A stretch of DNA of 9,911 nt, taken from the NCBI GenBank assembly GCA_023417665.1, contig JAEZFA010000146.1:1-9911 (forward strand), written 5' to 3'. This DNA comes from Pseudomonadota bacterium. Lineage in GTDB: Bacteria > Pseudomonadota > Alphaproteobacteria > Rhizobiales > Xanthobacteraceae. Below, in pieces: positions 1 through 7,120 of the stretch. Positions within the stretch are counted from its first letter, which is position 1; each line of letters opens with the position of its first letter. The translations under genes were made by a program, and so were the position numbers. The notes beneath the pieces were generated by a model, which did not search any database, had not been told where the DNA came from, and saw only the letters and a list, made by a program, of their open reading frames with translations.

Positions 1-1067
1 GTCGCTTCCTTGCGCAGCGCCGCCGCGGCGACCGAGATTCCGAGTTCGAGCCCGATCATGTGATAAGGGCGGTAGAGCGCGGAGTAGCGCCCGGACTTGT
101 CGGTGATCATGCCGTATTCGGCAAAGCAGCGGCGCGTATATTCGGCACGCGCATCGTCCGCGCCCGCCTCGAACACGACATAGACGCCCCAGCGCAGGTC
201 GCGTTCCACCGGCGAACCGTCGCGGTTCAGGCTCGAAACGACCTCGACCATGCCGCTTTCCTCGAGCACGCCGCCGGCCGCCGCCGGGATCAGATGCTTC
301 GGCAATTCGTCAGCGCCGCAAGGCGGGAAGGCGAGGCCGTTGCGCGGGGCTTTCAATCCCGTGGCATTGGAAATCGCCGCCATCTCGATCGCGGACTTCG
401 TGCCGTCGAGGAAGGAATTGAACATCTGCGAATTCATGCCGGCGCTCGCCGCCTGTTCGGCTGTCATGCCGTAGTAGTTCCACACCGTGTCCGGCGTCGA
501 TTGCGGATATTCGGGCAGATACTTCGTGCCTTTACCTGCGGAGACGACGCGGAAGCCGCAGGCCTCGGCCCAGTCCGTCATTTCGCAGACCAGCGCCGGC
601 TGGTCACCATAGGCGAGCGCATAGACCACGCCGGCTTCTGCCGCGCGCTTTGCCAAGAGCGGTCCCGCCAGCACGTCGGCTTCGACCGTGACATTCACGA
701 CATGGCGTTTTGCCTTGAATGCCGCGAGGCAGTGGCGGATCGCAGCCGAAGGACTTCCGGTCACGTCGAGCACGACATCGAGTCCGTCGGCATTGATCAG
801 CTCGTTCGCGTCTTCCGTGATCGCGGTCTTGCCGCTCTTCAGCGCGTCCGAAAAGTCGTTGGCGATCTGCGCCTCGTCCCAGCCGGTTCGCTTCAGCGAA
901 TCCCGGATGCGCGCGCCTGAAAGATCGGCAATCCCGAGCACATGCAGTCCCGGCGTCGTGCGCGCCTGCGCGAGAAACATCGAGCCGAACTTTCCCGCTC
1001 CGATCAATCCGGCGCGCACCGGACGCCCTTCCGCAGCGCGGGCTTTCAGCATTCGGCCCAGATTCAT
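1..1067 (-). CDS. NAD(P)-dependent oxidoreductase, DRL / homoserine dehydrogenase-like (C-terminus missing)
   Basis: The first 355 residues are present; the 3' end lies beyond position 1. An N-terminal Rossmann fold is visible, with the dinucleotide-binding GAGKFG at residues 23-28 and an acidic residue at the end of the second strand (IAD, Asp48). Family-typical blocks follow: DGTKSAIEMA (221-230), NATGL (234-238) and RPYHMIGLE (333-341). This pattern fits the group annotated as homoserine dehydrogenase-like or SAF-domain oxidoreductases. That group includes Brucella DRL (DXR-II), an alternative 1-deoxyxylulose-5-phosphate reductoisomerase. Many members are not proven DXRs, so the substrate here is unknown. 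A C-terminal SAF-like region would lie off the window. The ATG at 1067 is preceded by GGAG with an 8-nt gap, which supports this start. The gene is divergent from gcdH, with 174 bp between them. The family call is from recalled motifs; the substrate is not claimed. Confidence 0.8.
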   Translation of the reverse strand, partial: MNLGRMLKARAAEGRPVRAGLIGAGKFGSMFLAQARTTPGLHVLGIADLSGARIRDSLKRTGWDEAQIANDFSDALKSGKTAITEDANELINADGLDVVLDVTGSPSAAIRHCLAAFKAKRHVVNVTVEADVLAGPLLAKRAAEAGVVYALAYGDQPALVCEMTDWAEACGFRVVSAGKGTKYLPEYPQSTPDTVWNYYGMTAEQAASAGMNSQMFNSFLDGTKSAIEMAAISNATGLKAPRNGLAFPPCGADELPKHLIPAAAGGVLEESGMVEVVSSLNRDGSPVERDLRWGVYVVFEAGADDARAEYTRRCFAEYGMITDKSGRYSALYRPYHMIGLELGISVAAAALRKEA

Positions 1068-1130
1068 CGTTGTAACTCCATTCCTTACCGGTATCGGTTC
1101 CGCATGGTGGTCATAGCCGGTCCGGCGCAA

Positions 1131-1158
1131 GGCTGGCCACCCCTCGGGACGGCTGGCC
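1131..1158. repeat. Direct repeat GGCTGGCC, 20-bp period, in a divergent intergenic region
   Basis: The octamer GGCTGGCC occurs at 1131-1138 and again at 1151-1158, a spacing of two helical turns. It lies in the 174-bp gap between the divergent oxidoreductase and gcdH genes. Such spacing suits paired regulator half-sites, but in DNA this GC-rich a chance repeat is also likely. A TATAGC element at 1177-1182 could be a weak -10 for gcdH, with no convincing -35. Confidence 0.25.
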
Positions 1159-1241
1159 TTGGCCGCGCCGCGGGGTTATAGCCAACGGGAACAGGCAAGC
1201 AGCGCGGGACGTGCCGCCCGCGCTTCGTTGAGGAAATCGTC

Positions 1242-2465
1242 ATGAACAAGCCGCTCGCGAAGGAAGCCGCCAAGCCCGCATCCATGGTGTCGTCGAACTG
1301 GGAAGACCCGTTCGATCTGGAAAGCCAGCTCACCGACGACGAGCGCATGGTGCGCGACACCGCGCGCGCTTACGCCCAGGAAAAACTGCTGCCCCGCGTC
1401 ACGGAAGCCTTTCTGGAAGAAAAATACGACCGCTCGGTCATGACCGAGATGGGCGCGCTGGGGCTCCTCGGCTCGACCCTGCCGGAGAAGTACGGCGGCG
1501 CCGGCCTCAACTATGTGAGCTACGGCGTTGCAGTGCGCGAAATCGAGCGCATCGATTCCGGTTATCGCTCGGCCATGAGCGTGCAGTCCTCGCTCGTGAT
1601 GTATCCGATCTATGCCTATGGCTCGGAAGAGCAGCGCATGAAATATCTGCCGAAGCTGGCCTCCGGCGAGATCGTCGGTGCCTTCGGCCTGACCGAGCCG
1701 GACCACGGTTCCGATCCCGGCGGCATGCGCACGCGCGCCGAGAAGACCGCGAATGGTTACAGGCTCACCGGCGCCAAGCTCTGGATCACCAATGCGCCGG
1801 TCGCCGATGTTTTCGTCGTCTGGGCGAAGTCCGACGCCGACGGCGGGCGGATCCGCGGCTTTGTCCTCGAGCGCGGCATGAAGGGCCTTTCGACGCCCAA
1901 GATCGAAGGCAAGCTGTCGCTGCGCGCGTCCATCACCGGCGAGATCGTGATGGAAGGCGTCGAGGTCGGCGAGGATGCGCTCCTTCCGAATGTTTCCGGT
2001 CTTGCCGGGCCGTTCGGGTGCCTGACGCGCGCGCGCCTCGGTATCGCCTGGGGTGCCATGGGTGCGGCCGAAGCCTGCATGGCGGCCGCGCGCGACTACA
2101 CGCTGAACCGCAAGCAGTTCGGCCGTCCGCTTGCCGCGACCCAGCTCGTGCAGCTCAAGCTCGCAAACATGCAGACCGAAATCGCGCTCGGGCTGCAGGC
2201 GGCACTTCGCGTGACAAGGCTCATGGACGAAGACCGCTGCCCGCCGGAAGCGGTATCGATCGTGAAGCGCAACAACTGCGGCAAGGCGCTCGACATTGCT
2301 CGCGTTGCGCGCGACATGCACGGCGGCAACGGCATCACCGCCGAATATCACGTCATGCGCCACGTCATGAATCTGGAAACGGTGAACACCTACGAGGGCA
2401 CGCATGACGTCCATGCGCTGATCCTCGGCCGCGGCATCACCGGCATTCAGGCTTTCTCGCAGTAA
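1242..2465 (+). CDS. gcdH: Glutaryl-CoA dehydrogenase
   Basis: A 407-residue flavoprotein of the acyl-CoA dehydrogenase family, the usual length. It oxidises and decarboxylates glutaryl-CoA to crotonyl-CoA and CO2, passing electrons to ETF, in glutarate, lysine, tryptophan and some aromatic catabolism. The subfamily is set by YRSAMSVQSSLVM (108-120). Here Glu102 and Arg109 fall at the spacing of the glutarate-carboxylate-binding Glu/Arg pair known in the human enzyme. The FAD/substrate block AFGLTEPDHGSD (147-158) and the NRKQFGRP segment (289-296) are present. The catalytic base is Glu385 in TYEGTHDVHALILGRGITG. The ATG at 1242 follows GAGGA with a 7-nt gap. A class III CoA-transferase starts 10 bp after the stop, so the two are very likely co-transcribed. 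Nothing looks truncated. Confidence 0.97.
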   Translation: MNKPLAKEAAKPASMVSSNWEDPFDLESQLTDDERMVRDTARAYAQEKLLPRVTEAFLEEKYDRSVMTEMGALGLLGSTLPEKYGGAGLNYVSYGVAVREIERIDSGYRSAMSVQSSLVMYPIYAYGSEEQRMKYLPKLASGEIVGAFGLTEPDHGSDPGGMRTRAEKTANGYRLTGAKLWITNAPVADVFVVWAKSDADGGRIRGFVLERGMKGLSTPKIEGKLSLRASITGEIVMEGVEVGEDALLPNVSGLAGPFGCLTRARLGIAWGAMGAAEACMAAARDYTLNRKQFGRPLAATQLVQLKLANMQTEIALGLQAALRVTRLMDEDRCPPEAVSIVKRNNCGKALDIARVARDMHGGNGITAEYHVMRHVMNLETVNTYEGTHDVHALILGRGITGIQAFSQ

Positions 2466-2475
2466 GACCGCGCAA

Positions 2476-3687
2476 ATGACCGCTCCTCTGGACGGCATCA
2501 AGGTGCTCGAACTCGCGCGCGTGCTCGCGGGTCCATGGGCCGGACAGATCCTGTCCGATCTCGGCGCGGACGTGATCAAGGTAGAGCGGCCGGGGCAGGG
2601 CGACGAAACCCGCACCTGGGGCCCGCCTTATGTCGAAGGCAAGCAGGGCGAGAACCTTTCCGCCGCCTATTATCACGCGATCAATCGCGGCAAGCGTTCG
2701 GTGCTTGCCGACTTCACCAAGCCCGACGACATCGCCTTCGTGCTCGCGCTGGTGAAGGAAGCCGACGTCATCATCGAGAACTACAAGGTCGGCGACCTGA
2801 AAAAATACGGTCTCGACTACCAGAGCGTGAAGAAGATCAATCCGGCGGTGGTCTATTGCTCGGTGACCGGCTTCGGCCAGAACGGACCCTACGCTAGCCG
2901 ACCCGGCTACGACCTCATCATCCAAGCCATGGGCGGGATCATGGACATCACCGGCGAGCCGGATCGCGAACCGATGCGCACCGGTGTTGCTTATGTGGAT
3001 GTTTTCACCGGCTGCTATTCCGCGATCGGGATTCAGGCGGCGTTGCTCGCGCGCACCAGGACCGGCGAAGGCCAGTATATCGACATGAGCCTGCTGGACG
3101 TGCAGACCAGCGTGCTCGCTAACCAGGCGTTGAACTACCTCGTGTCCGGCAAGGCGCCGCGCCGCATGGGCAATGCCCATCCGAATGTCGTGCCCTATCA
3201 GGCGTTCGAGACTTCCGACGGCTACATGATCATCGCGGTCGGGAATGACGGCCAGTTCAGGAACTTCTGCGACGTGCTGGGCCTGCCGGAAGTGCGCGAC
3301 GATCCACGCTACGCCTCGAACGGCAAGCGCAACGAGAACCGCGCGACGCTGATCCCGGCGCTGATGGAAAAGACCCGGCAGCGCACGCGCGCCGACCTTC
3401 TCGCCGCACTCGAGAAGGGCGGCGTCCCCGCCGGACCGATCCGCTCGATCGACGAGGTCTTCGCCGATCCGCAGGTGATCGCCCGCAAGATGCGGATCGA
3501 CCTGCCGGACGACAGCGCCAAGGCGGGCTCGATTCCCGGCGTCCGCGCCGATCGTGATGAGCGGAACACCGCTGCACTACGATCATCCGTCGCCGCGTCA
3601 CGGCGCGCATTCGGACGAGGTCCGCGCCGCCGTGAAGGCGGGGAAGCCGGCATTTCGCGCAAGCCGCGGCTGATCGCTTCACGCTGA
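2476..3687 (+). CDS. Class III (CaiB/BaiF) CoA-transferase, probable glutarate CoA-transferase, frameshifted C-terminus
   Basis: Class III CoA-transferases move CoA between carboxylic acids through an enzyme-aspartyl anhydride. The N-terminal signature LDGIKVLELARVLAGPWAGQ (5-24), the LGADVIKVE block (29-37), RGKRSVLADF (71-80) and the GYDLIIQAMGGIM stretch (144-156) are all typical. Asp175 in GVAYVDVFTG is the expected catalytic aspartate. Position 10 bp downstream of gcdH suggests that it activates glutarate to glutaryl-CoA, like GcdG of pseudomonads or SUGCT of animals; this is inferred from context. The frame as it stands gives 403 residues, but from about residue 358 the tail is Arg/Ala/Ser-rich and unlike the family. 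The expected ending is in the +1 frame (next entry). Either the gene is damaged at its extreme C-terminus or the assembly has an indel there. Confidence 0.9.
   Translation: MTAPLDGIKVLELARVLAGPWAGQILSDLGADVIKVERPGQGDETRTWGPPYVEGKQGENLSAAYYHAINRGKRSVLADFTKPDDIAFVLALVKEADVIIENYKVGDLKKYGLDYQSVKKINPAVVYCSVTGFGQNGPYASRPGYDLIIQAMGGIMDITGEPDREPMRTGVAYVDVFTGCYSAIGIQAALLARTRTGEGQYIDMSLLDVQTSVLANQALNYLVSGKAPRRMGNAHPNVVPYQAFETSDGYMIIAVGNDGQFRNFCDVLGLPEVRDDPRYASNGKRNENRATLIPALMEKTRQRTRADLLAALEKGGVPAGPIRSIDEVFADPQVIARKMRIDLPDDSAKAGSIPGVRADRDERNTAALRSSVAASRRAFGRGPRRREGGEAGISRKPRLIASR
3548..3673 (+). other. Displaced C-terminal coding segment of the CoA-transferase (frame +1)
   Basis: Read from 3548 in the +1 frame, the sequence gives PIVMSGTPLHYDHPSPRHG followed by AHSDEVRAAVKAGKPAF and a TGA at 3671-3673. 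The PSPRHGAHSDEV stretch matches the usual class III CoA-transferase ending (P-x-PR-x-G-x-H-x-x-E-V). Joining it to the upstream frame needs two extra bases in the CGCG tract near 3544-3549, or the loss of one. The joined protein would be about 399 residues, normal for the family. Confidence 0.85.
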
Positions 3688-3723
3688 ATCTCAACTTTAA
3701 CGCGTTCAACCGCCGGTTTCGGG

Positions 3724-3750
3724 CGCAAATGACTCAAAAGACTCGCAAAT
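3724..3750. repeat. Direct repeat CGCAAAT, 20-bp period, in an intergenic region
   Basis: CGCAAAT occurs at 3724-3730 and 3744-3750, with GACTC also repeated between them at 3731-3735 and 3740-3744. It lies in the gap (3688-3936) between the CoA-transferase and the SGNH operon. The gap otherwise shows only the promoter listed next; I see no hairpin plus T-run terminator. The repeat could be a regulator site or chance. Confidence 0.25.
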
Positions 3751-3879
3751 CCGCCCTGCGTTAAAGCGTGGCCGCAAGACCGCCTGATTCGGGTGTTGAA
3801 GCCTTTGGCGAGCGCTATTGGCGGACTTTCGAGCCAAAAATTGCGGCATCGGCGATCCCGAATGCCCGGGACTTACCCT

Positions 3880-3908
3880 TTGTTAAGCATGCCTTCAGAG
3901 GATAGAAT
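3880..3908 (+). promoter_or_regulatory. Probable sigma-70-type promoter of the SGNH-MBOAT operon
   Basis: TTGTTA (3880-3885) and TAGAAT (3903-3908) are separated by exactly 17 bp; the -10 matches the consensus at five of six positions and the -35 at four. Transcription would start near 3915, about 22 nt before the GTG at 3937, with GGTGG at 3924-3928 as a possible ribosome binding site 8 nt upstream of it. This arrangement favours the GTG start over the ATGs at 3862 and 3889, which would lie upstream of the start of transcription. Confidence 0.5.
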
Positions 3909-3936
3909 TTCGGTATCTCGACTGGTGGCTTTCTAC

Positions 3937-4764
3937 GTGTCTCGTGCCCGCATTCTTCTTCCGGCCGCGCTTGCGGGCCTCGTTCTTGCCGCCATCGCGC
4001 CGGCCACTACGGCGCTTGCGGCAAACGAAGTCGTCGCGGGCGACAGTCTCGGCGTCGGCATCTCGATGGCCGCAGGCCTGCAGAACGTATCGGCCAACTC
4101 CGTCACCATCCGCGGCAATCGTGCGATTGATCAGCTTCGCAAGATCAGGCCGGGCAGCACCGTCTATCTCAGCCTCGGGACCAACGATGCCGTCGGGCCG
4201 GTCAGGGGCATCGAGAAAAGCATCGACGCGGTTCTGCGCGCCGCGAGCGCTTCGCGCCTGAAGCTCGTGTGGATCGGCCCGCCTTGCGTCAGCAAGGCAT
4301 GGGACAAGAATGCGCGCGAACTCGACGCTATTCTGAAGGCGCGTCTCGCCGGCACCGGCGTCACCTATGTCAGCATGCGCGATCCGTCGCTGTGCACGCC
4401 TTCGGTGCGCGCGAAGGATGGTGTGCATTTCAACATGCAGGGCTATCGCGCGATGTGGTCGCTCGCTTCCACCGCGACGGGCTATCAGGTCGCAAGCGTT
4501 GCGCCCGAACGCGCAACCGCGCCCGCCGTCGAGCAACCTGCCGCCGCGGCCGAAACGCCGGCTGAGCGCCGCCCGGCGCCTCCCGCAGAAGTGACTTCGC
4601 AGGAGCGCCCGCGTGTGCGAACCATCGTGAAGTCGGCTTCGCTTTCGCCGATTGCCCCGCGCGCACCGCAACGGCGCGTGGCGGCGAATGTGTCCTTCTT
4701 CACGCTCGATTTCCGCTGGCCGGAAACGGCGCGTTTCACGGGAAGCTTCGTGCCCGGCCGCTGA
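3937..4764 (+). CDS. Exported SGNH/GDSL-fold hydrolase or acyltransferase (first SGNH of the operon)
   Basis: From the GTG at 3937 the protein has 275 residues. A classic signal peptide occupies residues 1-28, with hydrophobic core ILLPAALAGLVLAAIAPA and cleavage after TALA. A compact SGNH domain follows: GDSLGVG with nucleophile Ser37, GTND with Asn83, and DGVHF with Asp161 and His164, so all catalytic blocks are present. Cys117 and Cys153 may form a disulfide in the periplasm. After about residue 184 comes an Ala/Pro-rich, probably disordered tail. The start is uncertain: longer forms from 3889, 3862 or GTG 3793 are in frame, but they give an unusually long N-terminus. The gene is 4 bp from the next SGNH gene, which points to one operon. 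Being linked to an MBOAT gene, it may transfer or remove acyl groups on an envelope polymer; the substrate is unknown. Confidence 0.85.
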   Translation: MSRARILLPAALAGLVLAAIAPATTALAANEVVAGDSLGVGISMAAGLQNVSANSVTIRGNRAIDQLRKIRPGSTVYLSLGTNDAVGPVRGIEKSIDAVLRAASASRLKLVWIGPPCVSKAWDKNARELDAILKARLAGTGVTYVSMRDPSLCTPSVRAKDGVHFNMQGYRAMWSLASTATGYQVASVAPERATAPAVEQPAAAAETPAERRPAPPAEVTSQERPRVRTIVKSASLSPIAPRAPQRRVAANVSFFTLDFRWPETARFTGSFVPGR

Positions 4765-4768
4765 CGAT

Positions 4769-5587
4769 ATGCGCTTTTTACAATCCCGACAGTTTCCGGT
4801 GCTCTTTGCTGCAATCATGGCTTTTGCCGTGGTCGCCCAGGCCCAGAACACCACCAGGCCGGAGCCGATCCGCATTGCCTTCGTCGGAGACTCCATGGCC
4901 GACGGCCTCTGGCAGGGCGTCACGCGCCACATCGCGAAGAATGCCTGCCTCAAGGCCGCGATCGATACCGAGCGCTTCGGCAAGAACGGCACCGGCCTGA
5001 CGCGGCTCGACAAGTTCAACTGGCCGCGCGAGGTGCTTGCCATCGGCCAGCGCTACAAGGCCGATCTTTACGTGATTTCGACCGGACTGAACGACCGCAA
5101 TCCGATCTACGATCCGGACGGCAAGAACGCGCAGATCTATTCGAAGGAATGGCCCGACAGCTATCGCGTGATCGTCGAACGCATGGTCAGGAACGCCACC
5201 TCGATGAAGGCGAGCGTGGTCTGGCTCGGCATCCCGGTATTGCGCAATGCCGCGGCCGACAAGGAAGCCAAGGAAAAGAACGTGATCTATGCCGAGGCGA
5301 TCAAGGCGCTGAACGATCCGTCGGTGCGCTATGTCGAGCCCTGGCGCATCAAGCCGGAAGCGGAGGAAGTCTTTTCCACCTATGGTCCGGATGAAGACGG
5401 CCGCCTGATCGCGCTTCGCGCGCCCGACGGCTCGCATTTCACGCCGGCCGGCTATGATATGCTTGGCGCTTATCTCTACCCCAAAATTGTCGAAAGTCTC
5501 CGGCAACGTGGCATTGACGTCGATAAGCTTTGTCCGGCGCGGGACGAAGCACCTCCTGGCAGCAAGTCCGACGTGAAATCGAACTGA
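4769..5587 (+). CDS. Exported SGNH-fold protein, DUF459-like (second SGNH of the operon)
   Basis: A 272-residue protein starting at ATG 4769, only 4 bp after the previous stop; with no clear ribosome binding site, translational coupling is likely. Residues 1-25 form a signal peptide (core FPVLFAAIMAFAVVAQA). The SGNH blocks are GDSMADGLWQG with Ser42, GLND with Asn108, and DGSHF with Asp220 and His223. The GDS-M-ADG start, the WP-x-E segment (85-88) and the spacing resemble the alphaproteobacterial DUF459 group of the SGNH clan, which has no settled function. Unlike the first and third SGNH proteins it lacks the Cys pair before the DxxH block. Its overall sequence differs from both, so the three SGNH proteins are not recent duplicates. 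It is probably a periplasmic partner in envelope polymer acylation or deacylation, inferred from context. Confidence 0.87.
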   Translation: MRFLQSRQFPVLFAAIMAFAVVAQAQNTTRPEPIRIAFVGDSMADGLWQGVTRHIAKNACLKAAIDTERFGKNGTGLTRLDKFNWPREVLAIGQRYKADLYVISTGLNDRNPIYDPDGKNAQIYSKEWPDSYRVIVERMVRNATSMKASVVWLGIPVLRNAAADKEAKEKNVIYAEAIKALNDPSVRYVEPWRIKPEAEEVFSTYGPDEDGRLIALRAPDGSHFTPAGYDMLGAYLYPKIVESLRQRGIDVDKLCPARDEAPPGSKSDVKSN

Positions 5588-5629
5588 GCGCGAAGCTTGC
5601 GCCGGCGCTCGGAACGGAAGACGGGTTAG

Positions 5630-7120
5630 ATGCAGCTCTGGTTGCGGAGGAATCCGCTCGGTTTTCTGATCGCCGCTTTCGCCACCGCCTTTCTGGTCGG
5701 TGTCGTGGGCGCGATCCTGACCGACACGCCGCGCGACGAGGTTCCGGCGCCGCAGCCCCGCACGCATACGCGGATCGAACCGCCTTATCCGCCGCGCGCG
5801 CAATTGCCGAAGGCCGAGCCGCAACAGGTTCAGGTGCCGCAGCAGAGCATACCGCAGAGCACCGAATTCGAATCCATGCCGGAGGAAACGCAGCCGGTGC
5901 CGACGCTTCCGCCTCGGGCGCTCGATCCGATCGAAATGCCGCGCAAAACGCCGCCCCGGAAGGCGCAGAATGTGCAGCCCAGGGGCATCACCATCCTCCA
6001 GATCGGCGACAGCCACACCGCGGCCGACTTCATGACCGGAGAATTGCGCAGGCTGCTGCAGGCCCGCTACGGCGACGGCGGCGCCGGTTACATGAGCGCC
6101 GGCCGTCCGCATCTCGGCGTGCGCAGCGCTGCTTTTCGCATCAATGCGTCCGACGGCTGGAGCTATGAAGCGCTGCAAAAAAGCGTGGACGTCGTGAAGT
6201 TCTGGCTCTCCGGCTTCAACGCCATTGCGAAGAAAGACGGCGAGGCGATCAGCTTTCGCTCGGACACGCCGGTAAATTTCGACCGCATCGAAATCCAGGC
6301 CTTGCGACAGCCCGAGGGCGGCACCATCGAAATCCGCCTCGATGGCGTGCTCCAGTCGGAAGTGGATCTGGCCGGCGAAGCCCGCGAACCCGTGGTGATC
6401 CAGCTTCTTCCCGAACGCGCGGCGACCGATCGCGTGCGCGAGATCAAGCTCACGACCAAGGGCGAGGGGGTCGTCAATCTTTCGAGCGTGGCGGTCTATA
6501 ACCGCCAGTCGGGCATCGCCTACAACAGCGTCGGATTTCCCGGCGCCACCGTCGACATCCTCAACAAGTTCGACGAAGTCATTTTCGAGAACGAGTTGAA
6601 GCGTCTTGAGCCGCAGATCGTCGTGCTCGCCTTCGGCACCAATGAGGGCTTCAACGACGCGCTCGAACTCGACCGCTACCGCCAGAACTACGAACAGGCG
6701 ATCAACAAGATCCGCCGCGCCTTGCCGAATGCCGAAATCGTCATGATGGCGCCCCCCGATGCCGCCCGCGGGATCAAGAAATCCGACGCTGACGGCGACA
6801 GGAAGACGCCTCCCGCGAAGGCCGCGCGTCAAGACGGCGATTGCGGCGATTGGCAGACCCCGATCAATCTGAACCGCGTGCGGGACGTGCAGGAGCAGAT
6901 TGCCAAGCGTTACAAGCTCGTCTACTGGAACTGGGCCTCGATCATGCCCGCCGAATGCGGTGCGGATCGCTGGGCAAGCATGTCACCGCCGCTGGTCGCC
7001 AAGGACCGCGTGCACTTCACGATGGAAGGTTATCGGCAGACAGCCGCGCAATTTCTGAAAGTGCTGCTGCCCGTGGTCGAGCGAGTGCGCCAGTCCGACA
7101 ATGTTGTTTCCAACCATTGA
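5630..7120 (+). CDS. Membrane-anchored PatB/Ape1-like SGNH O-acetyltransferase or O-acetylesterase
   Basis: A 496-residue protein. One N-terminal membrane segment (about 10-30, FLIAAFATAFLVGVVGAIL) has positive residues before it, giving a periplasmic C-terminus. A Pro/Gln-rich linker spans 35-117. The SGNH domain is split: IGDSHTAADF with Ser128, then about 200 residues of mainly beta-type sequence (roughly 200-295), then FGTNEGF with Asn338, then AKDRVHF with Asp459 and His462. A GDSH block, a jelly-roll-like insertion and a GTNE block are the layout of the peptidoglycan O-acetyl enzymes PatB and Ape1. Cys405 (CGDWQTPINLNRVRDVQ) and Cys443 also fit that family. The direction, transfer or removal of acetyl, cannot be told from sequence. 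The start ATG 5630 follows GGAAG with a 9-nt gap. It overlaps the MBOAT gene by 20 bp, strongly implying a working pair. Residues 381-404 form a charged low-complexity loop. Confidence 0.88.
   Translation: MQLWLRRNPLGFLIAAFATAFLVGVVGAILTDTPRDEVPAPQPRTHTRIEPPYPPRAQLPKAEPQQVQVPQQSIPQSTEFESMPEETQPVPTLPPRALDPIEMPRKTPPRKAQNVQPRGITILQIGDSHTAADFMTGELRRLLQARYGDGGAGYMSAGRPHLGVRSAAFRINASDGWSYEALQKSVDVVKFWLSGFNAIAKKDGEAISFRSDTPVNFDRIEIQALRQPEGGTIEIRLDGVLQSEVDLAGEAREPVVIQLLPERAATDRVREIKLTTKGEGVVNLSSVAVYNRQSGIAYNSVGFPGATVDILNKFDEVIFENELKRLEPQIVVLAFGTNEGFNDALELDRYRQNYEQAINKIRRALPNAEIVMMAPPDAARGIKKSDADGDRKTPPAKAARQDGDCGDWQTPINLNRVRDVQEQIAKRYKLVYWNWASIMPAECGADRWASMSPPLVAKDRVHFTMEGYRQTAAQFLKVLLPVVERVRQSDNVVSNH

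Noticed and set aside
60..920. A 286-codon plus-strand frame at the left edge
   Set aside because: The opposite strand encodes a recognisable NAD(P)-binding oxidoreductase with its own ribosome binding site; the plus frame is Arg/Ala/His-rich with no motifs.
1176..2615. A 479-codon minus-strand frame over gcdH
   Set aside because: It is antisense to an unmistakable glutaryl-CoA dehydrogenase and has shadow-type composition with no recognisable domain.
3688..3879. A rho-independent terminator after the CoA-transferase gene
   Set aside because: Short dyads such as AACC/GGTT and GGGCG/CGCCC are present, but none is followed by a T run and the stems are weak.
4652..4768. An upstream extension of the second SGNH gene
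   Set aside because: It overlaps the end of the first SGNH gene and would bury the signal peptide that begins cleanly at ATG 4769.
3895..5043. A 382-codon minus-strand frame over the first SGNH gene
   Set aside because: It is antisense to a protein with a signal peptide and full SGNH motifs, and its composition is Arg/Ala/His-rich.
4778..6832. A stop-free minus-strand frame of 684 codons across the second and third SGNH genes
   Set aside because: Its translation is rich in Arg, His, Gly and Asp without domain motifs, and it lies antisense to two proteins with complete catalytic blocks. It is a by-product of GC-rich third codon positions.
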